Positions 53,917 to 63,677 of a stretch of 64,000 bases of DNA are shown here, in pieces (position 1 is the first letter of the stretch; each line of letters starts with the position of its first letter). Origin of the DNA: Scytonema sp. UIC 10036 (GTDB lineage Bacteria > Cyanobacteriota > Cyanobacteriia > Cyanobacteriales > Nostocaceae). Location: positions 80,183 to 144,182 of the forward strand of contig NZ_WJFC01000008.1 in assembly GCF_009725235.1 (NCBI RefSeq), written 5' to 3'. A program made the translations under genes and the position numbers. A model generated the notes under the pieces. That model did not search any database, was not told the DNA's origin, and saw only the letters and a program-made list of their open reading frames with translations.

Positions 53917-55128
53917 TTAGACAGTAGAATAAGCAGCAGATACCTGGGTTTGCAGGAATTCTTTAAGCAATTCACTAGATTTCTGCGCGCCTTGGAGATC
54001 GAAAAATTCAAAAATACCCTTAACTCGTTCTTTGCTCAGATATGCAATAATTTTTTGGGCAAGATGAGCGGGTTCTAAATCGCTAGGACGAATAACTTCA
54101 ACAATTCCCAGATTCTCCAACTTCTGAATTCTGATGACCTGCTCGTTCTCTTTTTCGGAGGGAAAAATCATGGAGCGAACGCCTGTTCGTAGAACGTTCA
54201 TTGTGGTGTTGTAGCCACCCAAACTAATTGACAGATCCGCTTTCTGCATATATGCTAGCAAGTCTGGAGTGTAGCGCCGTAGGGTAATATTGTTTTTATC
54301 TGTTGCTAGTTTTTGCAGTTCTGAAAACTGCTCTTGTGGCAGGAAGGGTCCGGTAAAAATGTGAATATGATGCGGCAAATACTGTTCAAGAATTGAAGCA
54401 GCTTGTACGGCAGATTCTAGGAGTTCATATCCCATTCTACCCCCACCAATGCTGACTAAAATCATCGGTTCTTTCCGACTCAGGCTGGCGATATCCTCAT
54501 CAGTCATTACAGGATTTTCTGAGGGTAATTGTGCTACATAGCCCGTGTAATGAATTTGACAAGTTAAATCTTTAACTTTAGAAAAGTTTTCTTCTAATCT
54601 GTGAACTTTTGGATCGGAATGAAACAGTAGCATATCAAAGTACTGGTTCATCAATGCACAAATTTTCTCTTCTAGTTGGGATTTTCGCTCCAAATCGGTC
54701 TTATTCGACGACAGAATGACATCTCGAAGACTACAAACAACTTTGGTGGAATACCCTGAGGATTTTACACGATCTAGCAGTGGAATCAACTCAAAGGAGA
54801 GCTTGCGCTTGCTAAACGGAAAACATTCTGTAATTAAACAATCTGGCTGAAACTGCTCGTAAACCGCAAGTAATTGATTTTTTCGCAACTCTTTAACTTC
54901 TTCAAGACTTAAAGAAGTGTCCACTGGCTTAAGTTGTCGGTTCTCTAGCCAGAGCGCAGGAAGCTGAACGACTTCCACCGCAGGCGGAATTTCAAACCCT
55001 TGCACAATTTCTCCACCATCGACAAGGCAAACTTTGAAGTCTTTAACCAGGCTGCGAATAATTTCTGTACTGCGAACAAGGTGACCCAGACCCCAAAGAT
55101 TTTGGCAGTAAAACAGGATTTTTTTCAT
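53917..55128 (-). CDS. GT-B glycosyltransferase, tandem paralogue A
   Basis: A 403-residue enzyme with N-lobe MKKILFYCQNLWGLGHLVRS and donor-lobe motifs SIGGGRMGYELLES and ISLGGYNTTMNVLRTGVRSM. First of the three copies in transcription order, 35 bp after the methyltransferase gene. Together the three suggest stepwise addition of several sugars or alternative donors. Confidence 0.87.
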   Translation of the reverse strand: MKKILFYCQNLWGLGHLVRSTEIIRSLVKDFKVCLVDGGEIVQGFEIPPAVEVVQLPALWLENRQLKPVDTSLSLEEVKELRKNQLLAVYEQFQPDCLITECFPFSKRKLSFELIPLLDRVKSSGYSTKVVCSLRDVILSSNKTDLERKSQLEEKICALMNQYFDMLLFHSDPKVHRLEENFSKVKDLTCQIHYTGYVAQLPSENPVMTDEDIASLSRKEPMILVSIGGGRMGYELLESAVQAASILEQYLPHHIHIFTGPFLPQEQFSELQKLATDKNNITLRRYTPDLLAYMQKADLSISLGGYNTTMNVLRTGVRSMIFPSEKENEQVIRIQKLENLGIVEVIRPSDLEPAHLAQKIIAYLSKERVKGIFEFFDLQGAQKSSELLKEFLQTQVSAAYSTV

Positions 55129-55163
55129 ACAATTACTAATTTTTTTCCGTTAAAGTCAGTTTT

Positions 55164-55976
55164 TTATCGCTTCCATGCAAGGTGTATCGTGAGTGGTATC
55201 GTCTCGATGAACTCCCCTGACGGTACTACCTCAATCAGCGTTGCGTTCAAATCCTCTTCAAACTGTGTGACGCGATCGCCCAGAAATTCCCGCGAACAAA
55301 AGGATGTTGAATACAAATAGCCAATGATTTTATCTATATTCCAATAATGTTTAAACTCTAGTTTTTGCTTTGCTACCCTTGCAAAAGATGACTGAGCAAG
55401 CAAGTCTTTTGCCGAGGTTTCAGTAGTACTGTAGGCGCTCCTATTGCTTGTCCCTGCTCGACGTTCTTCACCCAGCCATTTCTTGATAACTTCAACGGTC
55501 TTTTGCTTCCAAATTTCGGTACTTTTCCAAAAACTTCTGTTAGTATAAACGATCGCTAGACCGCCATCATCTGACAGCAAGTCATAACAGCGTTCGAGAA
55601 CTAGTTCCTTCTTCATCCAGCAGAAGGCGTCGCCAATAGTAACTAGTTTAAAAAAGCCCTGGCTTGAAGAAAACAGTTCTGCAGATTGCTCAACCCATGT
55701 GATATTGCTAGCACCAAATGCTTCTGCTTCTTTTCGAGCCTCTCTCAGCATTTCCGGTTGAGGATCTACCCCAACGACCTCTTGAAAACGGTCAGACAAT
55801 GGAATGGCGATATGACCGGTTCCGCAACCAAGATCTAGGAGTCTTCCCTGTCCGTTTAAATTAAATCTCTCTGATAGCACTTCAAACAAGGTGTTTGGAT
55901 ATGGTGGTCTGTAGCGGGCATAGTAACTAGCAGTACCTTTGAATAATGTAGGGTCATGAGTGCTAAGTGTAACCAT
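55164..55976 (-). CDS. Class I SAM-dependent methyltransferase, paralogue 2
   Basis: A 270-residue methyltransferase. Motif I is LLDLGCGTGHIAIPLS (residues 47-62), followed by the acidic loop VVGVDPQPEMLREA and a motif IV-like region FFKLVTIGDAFCWM. The N-terminal TLFKGTASYYARYRPPYP is typical of the Methyltransf_11/25-type branch that acts on small molecules. It forms a tandem pair with the gene upstream. The substrate is presumably an intermediate of the glycosylated product. Confidence 0.88.
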   Translation of the reverse strand: MVTLSTHDPTLFKGTASYYARYRPPYPNTLFEVLSERFNLNGQGRLLDLGCGTGHIAIPLSDRFQEVVGVDPQPEMLREARKEAEAFGASNITWVEQSAELFSSSQGFFKLVTIGDAFCWMKKELVLERCYDLLSDDGGLAIVYTNRSFWKSTEIWKQKTVEVIKKWLGEERRAGTSNRSAYSTTETSAKDLLAQSSFARVAKQKLEFKHYWNIDKIIGYLYSTSFCSREFLGDRVTQFEEDLNATLIEVVPSGEFIETIPLTIHLAWKR

Positions 55977-56089
55977 CGTTCAGAAATTCTCCTCAAAATG
56001 AATGTTTCAGAAATTTGTAGATAGCCTGTTAAGAGCACACCTATTTTTATTTGCTGCTTTTATGCATGGCAACAAGTCGGGACTTTTGG

Positions 56090-56911
56090 TTAACTCAATT
56101 GTTTCCACGCCAGGTGTACGGTGAGTGGTATTTTCTCCTTGAATTTCCCTGATGGTTCTACCTCAAGCAACTTTTTCTTCAGATCCGCTTCAAATTGCAG
56201 AACGCGATCGCCAAGAAGGGACTGGGAACAAAAGGATGTGGAATACAAATAGCCGAGGATAGTTTTGAGCGTCCACTTTTGCTTAAACTTGAATCTACAC
56301 TTTTGTGTCCGAGCAAAAGGTATTCTAGCAAGCAGCCTATTTTTAGAGATTGTAGAGGTTGTGTAGAAACTCTTAGTGGTACTCCCAGCGCGACGCCGAT
56401 CGCCCAGCCATTTTTTCACAACTTCAATGATTTTCTGCTTCCAAAGTTCATCGGGATTTTTCCAAAAATTTCTGCTAGTACTAATAATTGCTACTCCGCC
56501 ATCATCCAATAGCAAATCGTGACAGCGCTGGAGAACAAGTTCTTCATCCATCCAATGCAGGGCTTTGCCAATAGTAATGAGTCGAAAGAAACCCAAGCTT
56601 GGAGAAATCTGTTCTGCCCGTTGCTCAACCCATGTGATATTGCTAGCACCAACTGTTTCTGCTTCTCTTCGAGCCTCTCTCAGCATTTCCGGTTGAGGAT
56701 CGAGCGCGACAACCTCTTCAAAACAGTCAGATAATGGAATTGCGATTTCACCAGTCCCGCAACCGAGATCGAGGAGTCGTCCCTGTCCATTAAGATGGAA
56801 TGCTTCTGATAGCAGTTTAAACAAGCTGTTTGGATATTGCGGTCTGTAGCGGGCGTAGTACTTAGCAGTACCTTTGAATAATGTTGGGTCGTACATGGGA
56901 AGCGCATTCAT
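56090..56911 (-). CDS. Class I SAM-dependent methyltransferase, paralogue 1
   Basis: A 273-residue sister of the gene at 55164, with motif I LLDLGCGTGEIAIPLS, acidic loop VVALDPQPEMLREA and GKALHWM. First gene of the nine-gene cluster. The similarity over the full length shows a tandem duplication; the greatest divergence is in the C-terminal 100 residues, where acceptor specificity usually lies. Confidence 0.88.
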   Translation of the reverse strand: MNALPMYDPTLFKGTAKYYARYRPQYPNSLFKLLSEAFHLNGQGRLLDLGCGTGEIAIPLSDCFEEVVALDPQPEMLREARREAETVGASNITWVEQRAEQISPSLGFFRLITIGKALHWMDEELVLQRCHDLLLDDGGVAIISTSRNFWKNPDELWKQKIIEVVKKWLGDRRRAGSTTKSFYTTSTISKNRLLARIPFARTQKCRFKFKQKWTLKTILGYLYSTSFCSQSLLGDRVLQFEADLKKKLLEVEPSGKFKEKIPLTVHLAWKQLS

Positions 56912-57776
56912 AATTCAAAAGTTTTCTGTAACATAAATGCCTCACAAAAGACGGGGATTGAAAGGTCAGCAATGGAATTTAGTAGATGCTTGCAGATAGT
57001 AAGCTACGCATAACCCCCCTCTGTGAGAGGGGTTGTCGGGATTTGAAACGTGTAAAATCCCCAAAATCCCGTTGAGGTTGCGTTAGTCCTAATGTCATGA
57101 GAGTAGAGTATCATTCTCATGCTCAACCATCCCTAGTTGTTTCTAGGGAGATGCGTTAGTTCTGGTTGGTCTCTAAATAGGAGTACAAATAGGGGTGAGG
57201 TTCTTGAAAATTTTTACATCCAAGAATGCCGATCTTAAATAGAGTTCAGTTAGATTTAAAAACATTCATTACAAGTTTGTTGTGAAGTTTTTAAATACAA
57301 TTAGACATCTCAGAAATTAATTGTGCATCGTCTACAATCTTTGTATAGACCTGCCATAGCGAGCCTTTACATTGTTTCCTAAAGATGTCTACCGAGAGCC
57401 AGGGAACATTACTTTTCAATACCATGACCTAAAATTAACTTTGCTCCTACTTAAGGATCATGACTATTTGATGAAATTTTAATGAACGCTTTTTCATATT
57501 TTCCCCTGTGTTACGGAAACTACAACCAGGGGCAAAGTTAGCTGCAAACACTAACTCACAAGTGTTTCAGCTTTGTATGTTGGCGCTGAAGCAATGGCTT
57601 TGGACTCTGCCCTGAAATTCCTTTTGATGATGAAGTCGGAAATTTTTGGTGAGGGCTTACTTACCATAAGTTACACTTTTATACATGAAAGTTTGTTCAT
57701 CAACTTTTCATAAAGCACTCATGATGTTGGCAAAAGAATGTCTTTATGCTGAAGAGAGATAAAAAAAGCTCCTTCC
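56912..57776. other. Long upstream region of the nine-gene cluster
   Basis: 865 bp without a gene. It carries a small hairpin CCCCCTCTGTGAGAGGGG (about 57014-57031). The rest is unremarkable AT-rich DNA. The cluster promoter is expected here, and the length would allow complex control, but no operator or riboswitch could be recognised by eye. Confidence 0.6.
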
Positions 57777-58448
57777 TCAACTTGCGCGCAGCCGATAGCC
57801 CACGCTTCTGACAGTCTCTATCAGTTTTTCGCCAAGCTTACGGCGCAGGTGCCCCACGTAAACATCTACAATGTTAGAGCTAGGGTTAAAGTTGTAACCC
57901 CAGACGTAATTGAGAAGGTCTTCTCGCGTGAGGACTTGATCTGGATGGCGCATGAAGGTATCTAATAGGATAAATTCCTGGTTGGATAGCTGAATTGGGC
58001 GATCGCCAACTCGGACTTGGCGCTTGGGTAAGTCGAGGACGATGTTATCTACTTTCAAAACCGTTTCTTGTTTCGGTGCAGATACTTGGCGATCGCGCAA
58101 CCGGAGGCGCACCCGAGCCAGCAATTCTTCAAAGCTAAACGGCTTTGTGATGTAGTCATCGGCTCCTCCTTCGAGTCCGGCAACTTTGTCTTTCACATCG
58201 TCCCGAGCTGAGAGAATAATGATAATTATTTGTTCGCTCTGACCGCGCAACTCTTCCATAACTTCTACGCCATCTTTACCAGGAAGACCTAAGTCAAGAA
58301 CCAAAAGGTCAAAGTTGTGGCTGCGAGCCATGTGAACTGCCTCGAAACCGTCCCTTGCTATTGAGACAGTGAAGCCATGTTCCAGGAATTTTTTTTCTAA
58401 AAAGGTAGCTATGCGAGGTTCATCTTCTGCAATCAGAATTCGTTTCAT
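57777..58448 (-). CDS. OmpR/PhoB-family response regulator (orphan)
   Basis: A 223-residue regulator with a receiver domain (Asp52 in LLVLDLGLPGKDG, LSARDD and ITKPFS switch positions) and a C-terminal winged helix ending in VRSVGYRLRAS. No histidine kinase gene adjoins it. The nearest kinase is the Ser/Thr-His dual kinase 484 bp upstream on the same strand, which could be a partner (inference only). Confidence 0.92.
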   Translation of the reverse strand: MKRILIAEDEPRIATFLEKKFLEHGFTVSIARDGFEAVHMARSHNFDLLVLDLGLPGKDGVEVMEELRGQSEQIIIIILSARDDVKDKVAGLEGGADDYITKPFSFEELLARVRLRLRDRQVSAPKQETVLKVDNIVLDLPKRQVRVGDRPIQLSNQEFILLDTFMRHPDQVLTREDLLNYVWGYNFNPSSNIVDVYVGHLRRKLGEKLIETVRSVGYRLRAS

Positions 58449-58932
58449 AAGACGCCCTAACCTGATAAGTTTAGACTAGAATCACAGTAGTTAACAGTAG
58501 AGCCACACCTGGTTGACTGATGAGTTCCACCCAATCATCGCGAGCTTAGGCGAATCTTCAAGACGAATCTACGCCATTCTTGCAAGTTGTGAATTTGGTT
58601 TTGCCCCATACTAAATTTGCATCCTAAATTAGGAAAAACACATGGCAATACCCCTTCGAGCGTGAAATCATAATTTGATAAAGAAATACTATAAAAATTA
58701 TCAACCTAACTTGATAACTTAATAAACAAATAATATAAAAATTTGTCAATCTAATTTAATAGTTTGATAAAAAAATACTATTAAAAAATAAATTTTATGA
58801 GAGGATAATAAAGTCAAGATTCTCAAAGAAAATCAGTACTAAGGTAGAGTCTTATAAGCCTTCACTGAAGAGAAAATTTATGCATGAATATTGATAAAGT
58901 ATCTAATTTTCTTTTTAAAAAGAATAAAAGAA
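58449..58932. other. AT-rich intergenic region with degenerate repeats
   Basis: 484 bp. Between 58670 and 58800, imperfect ~55-bp repeats share TTTGATAAA, an AATACTATxAAAAA-type block and GTCAATCTAA-like sequence. The function is unknown; it could hold the regulator's promoter. Confidence 0.5.
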
Positions 58933-61449
58933 TTAAACTACCATTTCATCCACTTGCTTTTCTTCACATTGTTGCCGCAGTGGAATTTCTATGATAAATT
59001 CTGCACCTTGACCGGGTGATGAAACACAACTTAACTGTCCTTTGTGCTTTTCTTCTATAATTTGGCGGCTGATTGATAACCCAATACCTGTTCCTTTACC
59101 TATCGGTTTTGTGGTAAAGAACGGGCTAAACAGTTTGCATCTCACTTCGTCTGGCATACCAGAACCATTATCTGCAATCCGAATTGTCACGCGATCGCTA
59201 TCTGATATTTCTGTACGAATTTGAATTAGTCCTTGGTTATGTGTCAAAAGCCCTTTGTCTTGTACAAATGACTCTTGACTCTTGACAAATGACTCTTCAA
59301 CAGCATCAATTGCATTAGCCAGAAGATTCATAAAAACTTGATTGAGCAATCCGGCATAACACTGTACCATTGGTAAGTCGCTGTAATCTCTAATCACTTC
59401 AATAGCTGGTCTGTGAGGTTGCGCTTTCAAGCGGTGTTGTAGAATCATCAAATTCGTATCGATTCCTTCATGAATATCTTGCAGCGTCAGTTCGGATGAA
59501 TCCTGTCTGGAGAAATTACGCAAATTGCGGATAATTTCTTTAATCCGATCTGCCCCCACTTTTAATGATTTCAGCATTTTTGGCAAATCTTCTTGAAGAA
59601 ACTCCAAGTCCATTGCTTCTATCTCATCTTTAATTTCATCAACTGGGTTGGGATAGTAGAACTGGTACAAGTTGATAAGATGTAGCAAGTCTTCAGTATA
59701 ATTACTGGTATGAGAGAGATTTGCTGTTATAAAGGTGACTGGATTATTGATTTCGTGAGCAATACCTGCTACCATTTGTCCCAAACTGCACAACTTTTCA
59801 TTTTGTATAAGCTGTAGCTGCGTATTTTGAAGTTGTTGCAATGTTGCTTCTAGCTGTCTCGCTTTTTCTCTTTCTCTAGCTTCAGATTCCTGTAGAGCTT
59901 GATTTTTTTCCTCTAGTTCTTGGGAGTGGCTCTGCAAATCGCTATAAAGATTAGCATTTTCAATTGAGATAGAAATTTGCGTACACAGCAGTGATAAAAC
60001 TTTGAGGCGATCGCGTGTAAAAACACCCTGAGTTATAGAATTTTCTAAATATAACAGTCCTGTGAGATTATTTTGATAAATAATTGGCAAACAAAGAACT
60101 GATTGTGGTTGGTGTTTGAGAATATAGGTATCATTATTACATAAAGTCTCTTGAATTGCATTATTCAAAACTAAAGTTTCTTTGTTGTTAGCCACATATT
60201 TAATAATAGATATAGGTAGATCGAGATTTTCTTGGATAGGGACAAAAGGAATTAAAACGGATTTCTCGAATTCTAGGGAACCTTCAGCTGCTAAAACTAG
60301 TTCCCCTGATTTTTGTAAAACAAGTAACCCTCTTTGTGCTCCTGTATTTTCAATAAGAATCTGCATTAACTTATCAAGCAACTTATGCAGACAAATTTCT
60401 TCTGAGATAGCGCAAGAAACTTTCAGAACGGTTGACAAATCCAGAGCATCGACTTCCTTAGCTGTTAATTTTGTCGTTTTAGTAACTGGAAGTAAGTTGC
60501 AAGTAGGAGCTAATTCTTCATTATAGACTTTTTGAGGAATATATGCTCCATTAAATAAATCTTTTTTTCCTATAATAAAATCAGAAATTGCACCGATATT
60601 TGTAAGTTGAGTTAAACAAAATTCTAAGTCGTATTTTAAACCTAAAGCACTTTGGTATCTATCTTCTGGATTTTTCGCTAGTAATTTCATAATAATCTCA
60701 GAAACCATCTCTGGAATTTCTGAATTTAGCTCATGGGGTGGAACTGGTTTTTTTGCAATGTGACAGTGAATGAGTTCCATCGGATCTGTTGCTACAAATG
60801 GTAACTGACCGGTGAGCATTTCATAGAAGGTGACACCTAATGAATAATAATCAGAACGATAATCAATATAACGATTCATTCTGCCAGTTTGTTCTGGCGA
60901 CATATAGGCAAGAGTACCTTCAAGGGTGTTTGTATTGCTAGTGTTGGGATTTTCTGGTGACCAACGTGTTGCGATCGCAAAATCTATAATCTTCGCTTGC
61001 TTGGTGTCTATATTAAGAAGAATATTGGAACTTTTTATATCTTTATGAATAATTTGATTTTTATGCAACTCTGATAAAGTGTGCGCTAGTTGAATTGCTA
61101 TTTTTAAAAAATCTTTTAATTCAAATTTTTGACATTCAATGAGCCGATCTAGCGATCGACCTTCAAAATATTCCAGTACCAAAGCTAGTTCATTATTATA
61201 GCTTTCTAAATTATAGGGCTTAATAATTCCTTCGATATTTAAATCTTTGGCTATGTGATATTCGTGTTTCAATAGATTGATTTCTTCTAATGATGGTTGT
61301 TGATTTTTATATGTTTTAATAATAACTGGTTTTTTATTTTGTATAAAATATCCTTTATAAATAACGGTATTACTACTGATATAAATTTTATCAAAAATTT
61401 CGTAATTACTCAACTTGAGCATATTACTATACCTTTCCTCAATACTCAA
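58933..61449 (-). CDS. Compact Ser/Thr kinase-GAF-histidine kinase
   Basis: An 838-residue dual kinase of the cyanobacterial HstK type. The Ser/Thr kinase domain (about 15-285) has VIIK (Lys45), catalytic HKDIKSSN (Asp137) and APE-like SPEQ. The Mg-binding loop is DFA, not DFG (156-158). A GAF domain (about 335-500), a coiled coil (503-550) and a histidine kinase (His565 in GIAHEINNPVTF, G-boxes DNGSGMP and GTGIGL) follow. Family members usually carry a ~1000-residue ATPase/TPR region after IGKKDxFxxxxIPQKxYxRE. Here FIIGKKDLFNGAYIPQKVYN is followed almost at once by the GAF domain, so the ATPase is missing. A repeat-like insert (EESFVKSQESFVQD) lies in the ATP-binding domain. Confidence 0.9.
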   Translation of the reverse strand: MSIEERYSNMLKLSNYEIFDKIYISSNTVIYKGYFIQNKKPVIIKTYKNQQPSLEEINLLKHEYHIAKDLNIEGIIKPYNLESYNNELALVLEYFEGRSLDRLIECQKFELKDFLKIAIQLAHTLSELHKNQIIHKDIKSSNILLNIDTKQAKIIDFAIATRWSPENPNTSNTNTLEGTLAYMSPEQTGRMNRYIDYRSDYYSLGVTFYEMLTGQLPFVATDPMELIHCHIAKKPVPPHELNSEIPEMVSEIIMKLLAKNPEDRYQSALGLKYDLEFCLTQLTNIGAISDFIIGKKDLFNGAYIPQKVYNEELAPTCNLLPVTKTTKLTAKEVDALDLSTVLKVSCAISEEICLHKLLDKLMQILIENTGAQRGLLVLQKSGELVLAAEGSLEFEKSVLIPFVPIQENLDLPISIIKYVANNKETLVLNNAIQETLCNNDTYILKHQPQSVLCLPIIYQNNLTGLLYLENSITQGVFTRDRLKVLSLLCTQISISIENANLYSDLQSHSQELEEKNQALQESEAREREKARQLEATLQQLQNTQLQLIQNEKLCSLGQMVAGIAHEINNPVTFITANLSHTSNYTEDLLHLINLYQFYYPNPVDEIKDEIEAMDLEFLQEDLPKMLKSLKVGADRIKEIIRNLRNFSRQDSSELTLQDIHEGIDTNLMILQHRLKAQPHRPAIEVIRDYSDLPMVQCYAGLLNQVFMNLLANAIDAVEESFVKSQESFVQDKGLLTHNQGLIQIRTEISDSDRVTIRIADNGSGMPDEVRCKLFSPFFTTKPIGKGTGIGLSISRQIIEEKHKGQLSCVSSPGQGAEFIIEIPLRQQCEEKQVDEMVV

Positions 61450-61675
61450 GATGATATATTTTTTACCTCCAGCAATCTTTTGGCAGTGATCTCAATCACA
61501 GTTAATGTGTATAGTATTGCGGTACGGCATTTAAATTCGGTACTGTTCAGTATCGGGATCGACTGGTCACTGTTCAAACTCAGAAACTTTAAAAAAGTTA
61601 ACTGCGTCTAGAAGTTCCTCAGGCATCAAATGCCATTTTTCCCTGCACGCTGATTTTGGTGAGGTATGACGGTTC

Positions 61676-63256
61676 ATGCGAATTTTACTGGTTTACCCTA
61701 TTTTTCCCAAAACGTTTTGGTCATATGAAAAAATCTTAGAATTAGTTAACCGTAAGGTTCTGCTACCACCTTTGGGTTTGGTGACAGTAGCGGCGATTTT
61801 ACCCCAAGAATGGGAATTCAAGCTAGTTGACCGTAATATCCGCCCAGTCACAGAGGAAGAATGGGCATGGGCAGATGTTTGTATCTTCAGCGCCATGATT
61901 GTTCAAAAACAAGATTTACTCGAACAAATTCAAGAAGCAAAGCGGCGCGGTAAGTTAGTTGCGGTGGGAGGTCCTTACCCAACGTCAGTTCCTCATGAAG
62001 TTCAGGGAGTTGGCGCTGATTTTCTCATTCTCGATGAAGGAGAAATTACCCTACCGATGTTTGTTGAGGCAATCAAACGGGGTGACACTTCTGGTACTTT
62101 TCGCGCTACAGAAAAACCAGACGTGACAGCAACCCCTATACCCCGATTTGATTTGCTAGAGTTCGACGCCTATGATATGATGTCCGTCCAGTTTTCACGG
62201 GGCTGTCCTTTCCAATGTGAATTTTGCGACATTATTGTTCTCTACGGGCGCAAGCCACGCACCAAAACTCCAGCACAGCTCTTGGCAGAGTTGGATTACC
62301 TCTACGAGTTAGGTTGGCGGCGCGGTATTTTTATGGTAGATGACAACTTTATCGGCAATAAACGCAATGTAAAGTTGTTACTGAAGGAATTAAAAGTTTG
62401 GATGGCGCAGCACAACTATCCTTTCCGGTTTGATACCGAAGCTTCTATAGATCTAGCACAAGATCCAGAATTAATGGAGTTGATGGTAGAGTGCGGTTTT
62501 GCTGCAGTGTTTTTGGGAATTGAAACACCAGATGAGGACAGTTTGCAACTCACGAAAAAGTTTCAAAATACTCGTAATTCCCTAACTGACGCAGTTCACG
62601 CCATTATCAAAGCAGGTTTGCGCCCAATGGCTGGTTTTATTATTGGATTTGATGGAGAAAAAGCTGGTGCAGGGAATCGTATTGTTCGCTTTGCCGAACA
62701 AGCAGCAATTCCCTCTACAACTTTTGCCATGCTACAAGCACTGCCAAATACAGCCCTTTGGCATCGCCTGAGTAAAGAAGGAAGATTGCGAGACAACAAA
62801 GATGGCAATATTAACCAAACGACTTTAATGAACTTTATTCCCACTCGTCCTTTAGAAGATATTGCTAGAGAATATATAGATGCTTTCTGTACTTTATACG
62901 ATCCCGTGCAGTACTTAGATCGGACTTATCGTTGTTTTCTCATGATGGGTACGCCAACATGGACTGCCCCGTTTAAGATGCCAGAGTGGGTAGTGGTGAA
63001 AGCACTATTACTTGTCATCTGGAGACAGGGTATCAAACGTGAAACCAGATGGAAATTCTGGCATCACTTGTTTAGCATCATCAAGCGGAATCCCAGAGTC
63101 GCAGAACACTACCTTGCTACCTGCGCTCACAACGAGCATTTCTTAGAATACCGCCAAATTGTACGCGAGCAAATAGAATCTCAGCTAGCTGAGTATCTAG
63201 CACAAGGTACTGAGAAGCCCTATGAAATTGTGAATGAGTTAGTTACTAATTGCTAA
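61676..63256 (+). CDS. B12-binding radical SAM protein
   Basis: A 526-residue enzyme. The N-terminal cobalamin-binding-like domain (about 1-150, GPYPTSVPHEVQGVGADFLI) precedes a radical SAM core with the 4Fe-4S motif CPFQCEFC (Cys177, Cys181, Cys184). A C-terminal DUF4070-like region (about 370-510, with PLEDIAREYIDAFCTLYDPVQYL) follows. Enzymes of this class methylate or rearrange unreactive carbons; relatives include hopanoid and chlorophyll-pathway enzymes, but this one cannot be assigned. The His of the base-off B12 motif is not obvious, so cobalamin use is uncertain. Single gene, divergent from the dual kinase. Confidence 0.88.
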   Translation: MRILLVYPIFPKTFWSYEKILELVNRKVLLPPLGLVTVAAILPQEWEFKLVDRNIRPVTEEEWAWADVCIFSAMIVQKQDLLEQIQEAKRRGKLVAVGGPYPTSVPHEVQGVGADFLILDEGEITLPMFVEAIKRGDTSGTFRATEKPDVTATPIPRFDLLEFDAYDMMSVQFSRGCPFQCEFCDIIVLYGRKPRTKTPAQLLAELDYLYELGWRRGIFMVDDNFIGNKRNVKLLLKELKVWMAQHNYPFRFDTEASIDLAQDPELMELMVECGFAAVFLGIETPDEDSLQLTKKFQNTRNSLTDAVHAIIKAGLRPMAGFIIGFDGEKAGAGNRIVRFAEQAAIPSTTFAMLQALPNTALWHRLSKEGRLRDNKDGNINQTTLMNFIPTRPLEDIAREYIDAFCTLYDPVQYLDRTYRCFLMMGTPTWTAPFKMPEWVVVKALLLVIWRQGIKRETRWKFWHHLFSIIKRNPRVAEHYLATCAHNEHFLEYRQIVREQIESQLAEYLAQGTEKPYEIVNELVTNC

Positions 63257-63374
63257 TGGCTAATGGCTAATTGTTAATTGCACCATTAGTGGTTAGTGGT
63301 TAGTAGTAGGGTGGGCAATGCCCACCAAAAGTCTTATTCACACGTTTTTTTGAATTTCTTATTTATACTAGCTA

Positions 63375-63677
63375 CTATATGTGCTGAACGTAAACGTCTG
63401 TATCACGAATTTTTGCCTCAGCAACACCATTCTCATCTATAGCCAAAGCATCTACCTTTATCTTTGCCTTGCTTATAATCACATTTTTTTTCTCCCTGAC
63501 AGAAACATCAGCAGTAATATTAGCGTCAGTTATGTCTCCTTCAGCATAAGCAAATCCTGTAGCTTCAGCACCACCAGGATAAGCATATGCATCACCAGTA
63601 GCAATAGCGGTTGCTCCGCCAAAAATTTGATTGGTGAGTTCTACTGCTTCACAAAAGTTTAAGTCAGAAATAATCAT
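63375..63677 (-). CDS. Small protein with double-glycine leader-like N-terminus
   Basis: A 100-residue protein beginning MIISDLNFCEAVELTNQIFG with a following Gly-Ala, i.e. a 21-residue leader of the LSxxELxxIxGG type ending in Gly-Gly. The remaining 79 residues are Ala/Gly-rich at first (ATAIATGDAYAYPGGAEAT) and then beta-like and charged, with no Cys. Nostoc-type cyanobacteria have many such ISDLNxxE...GG proteins, thought to be exported by peptidase-containing ABC transporters. No transporter lies in this window next to it. Function unknown; may be a secreted peptide or adhesin-like protein. Confidence 0.65.
   Translation of the reverse strand: MIISDLNFCEAVELTNQIFGGATAIATGDAYAYPGGAEATGFAYAEGDITDANITADVSVREKKNVIISKAKIKVDALAIDENGVAEAKIRDTDVYVQHI

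Noticed and set aside
61676..63256. Assignment as hopanoid methylase HpnP/HpnR
   Set aside because: The N-terminal sequence does not resemble the HpnP start that I recall, and no hopanoid genes are nearby; only the general B12-binding radical SAM call is supported.
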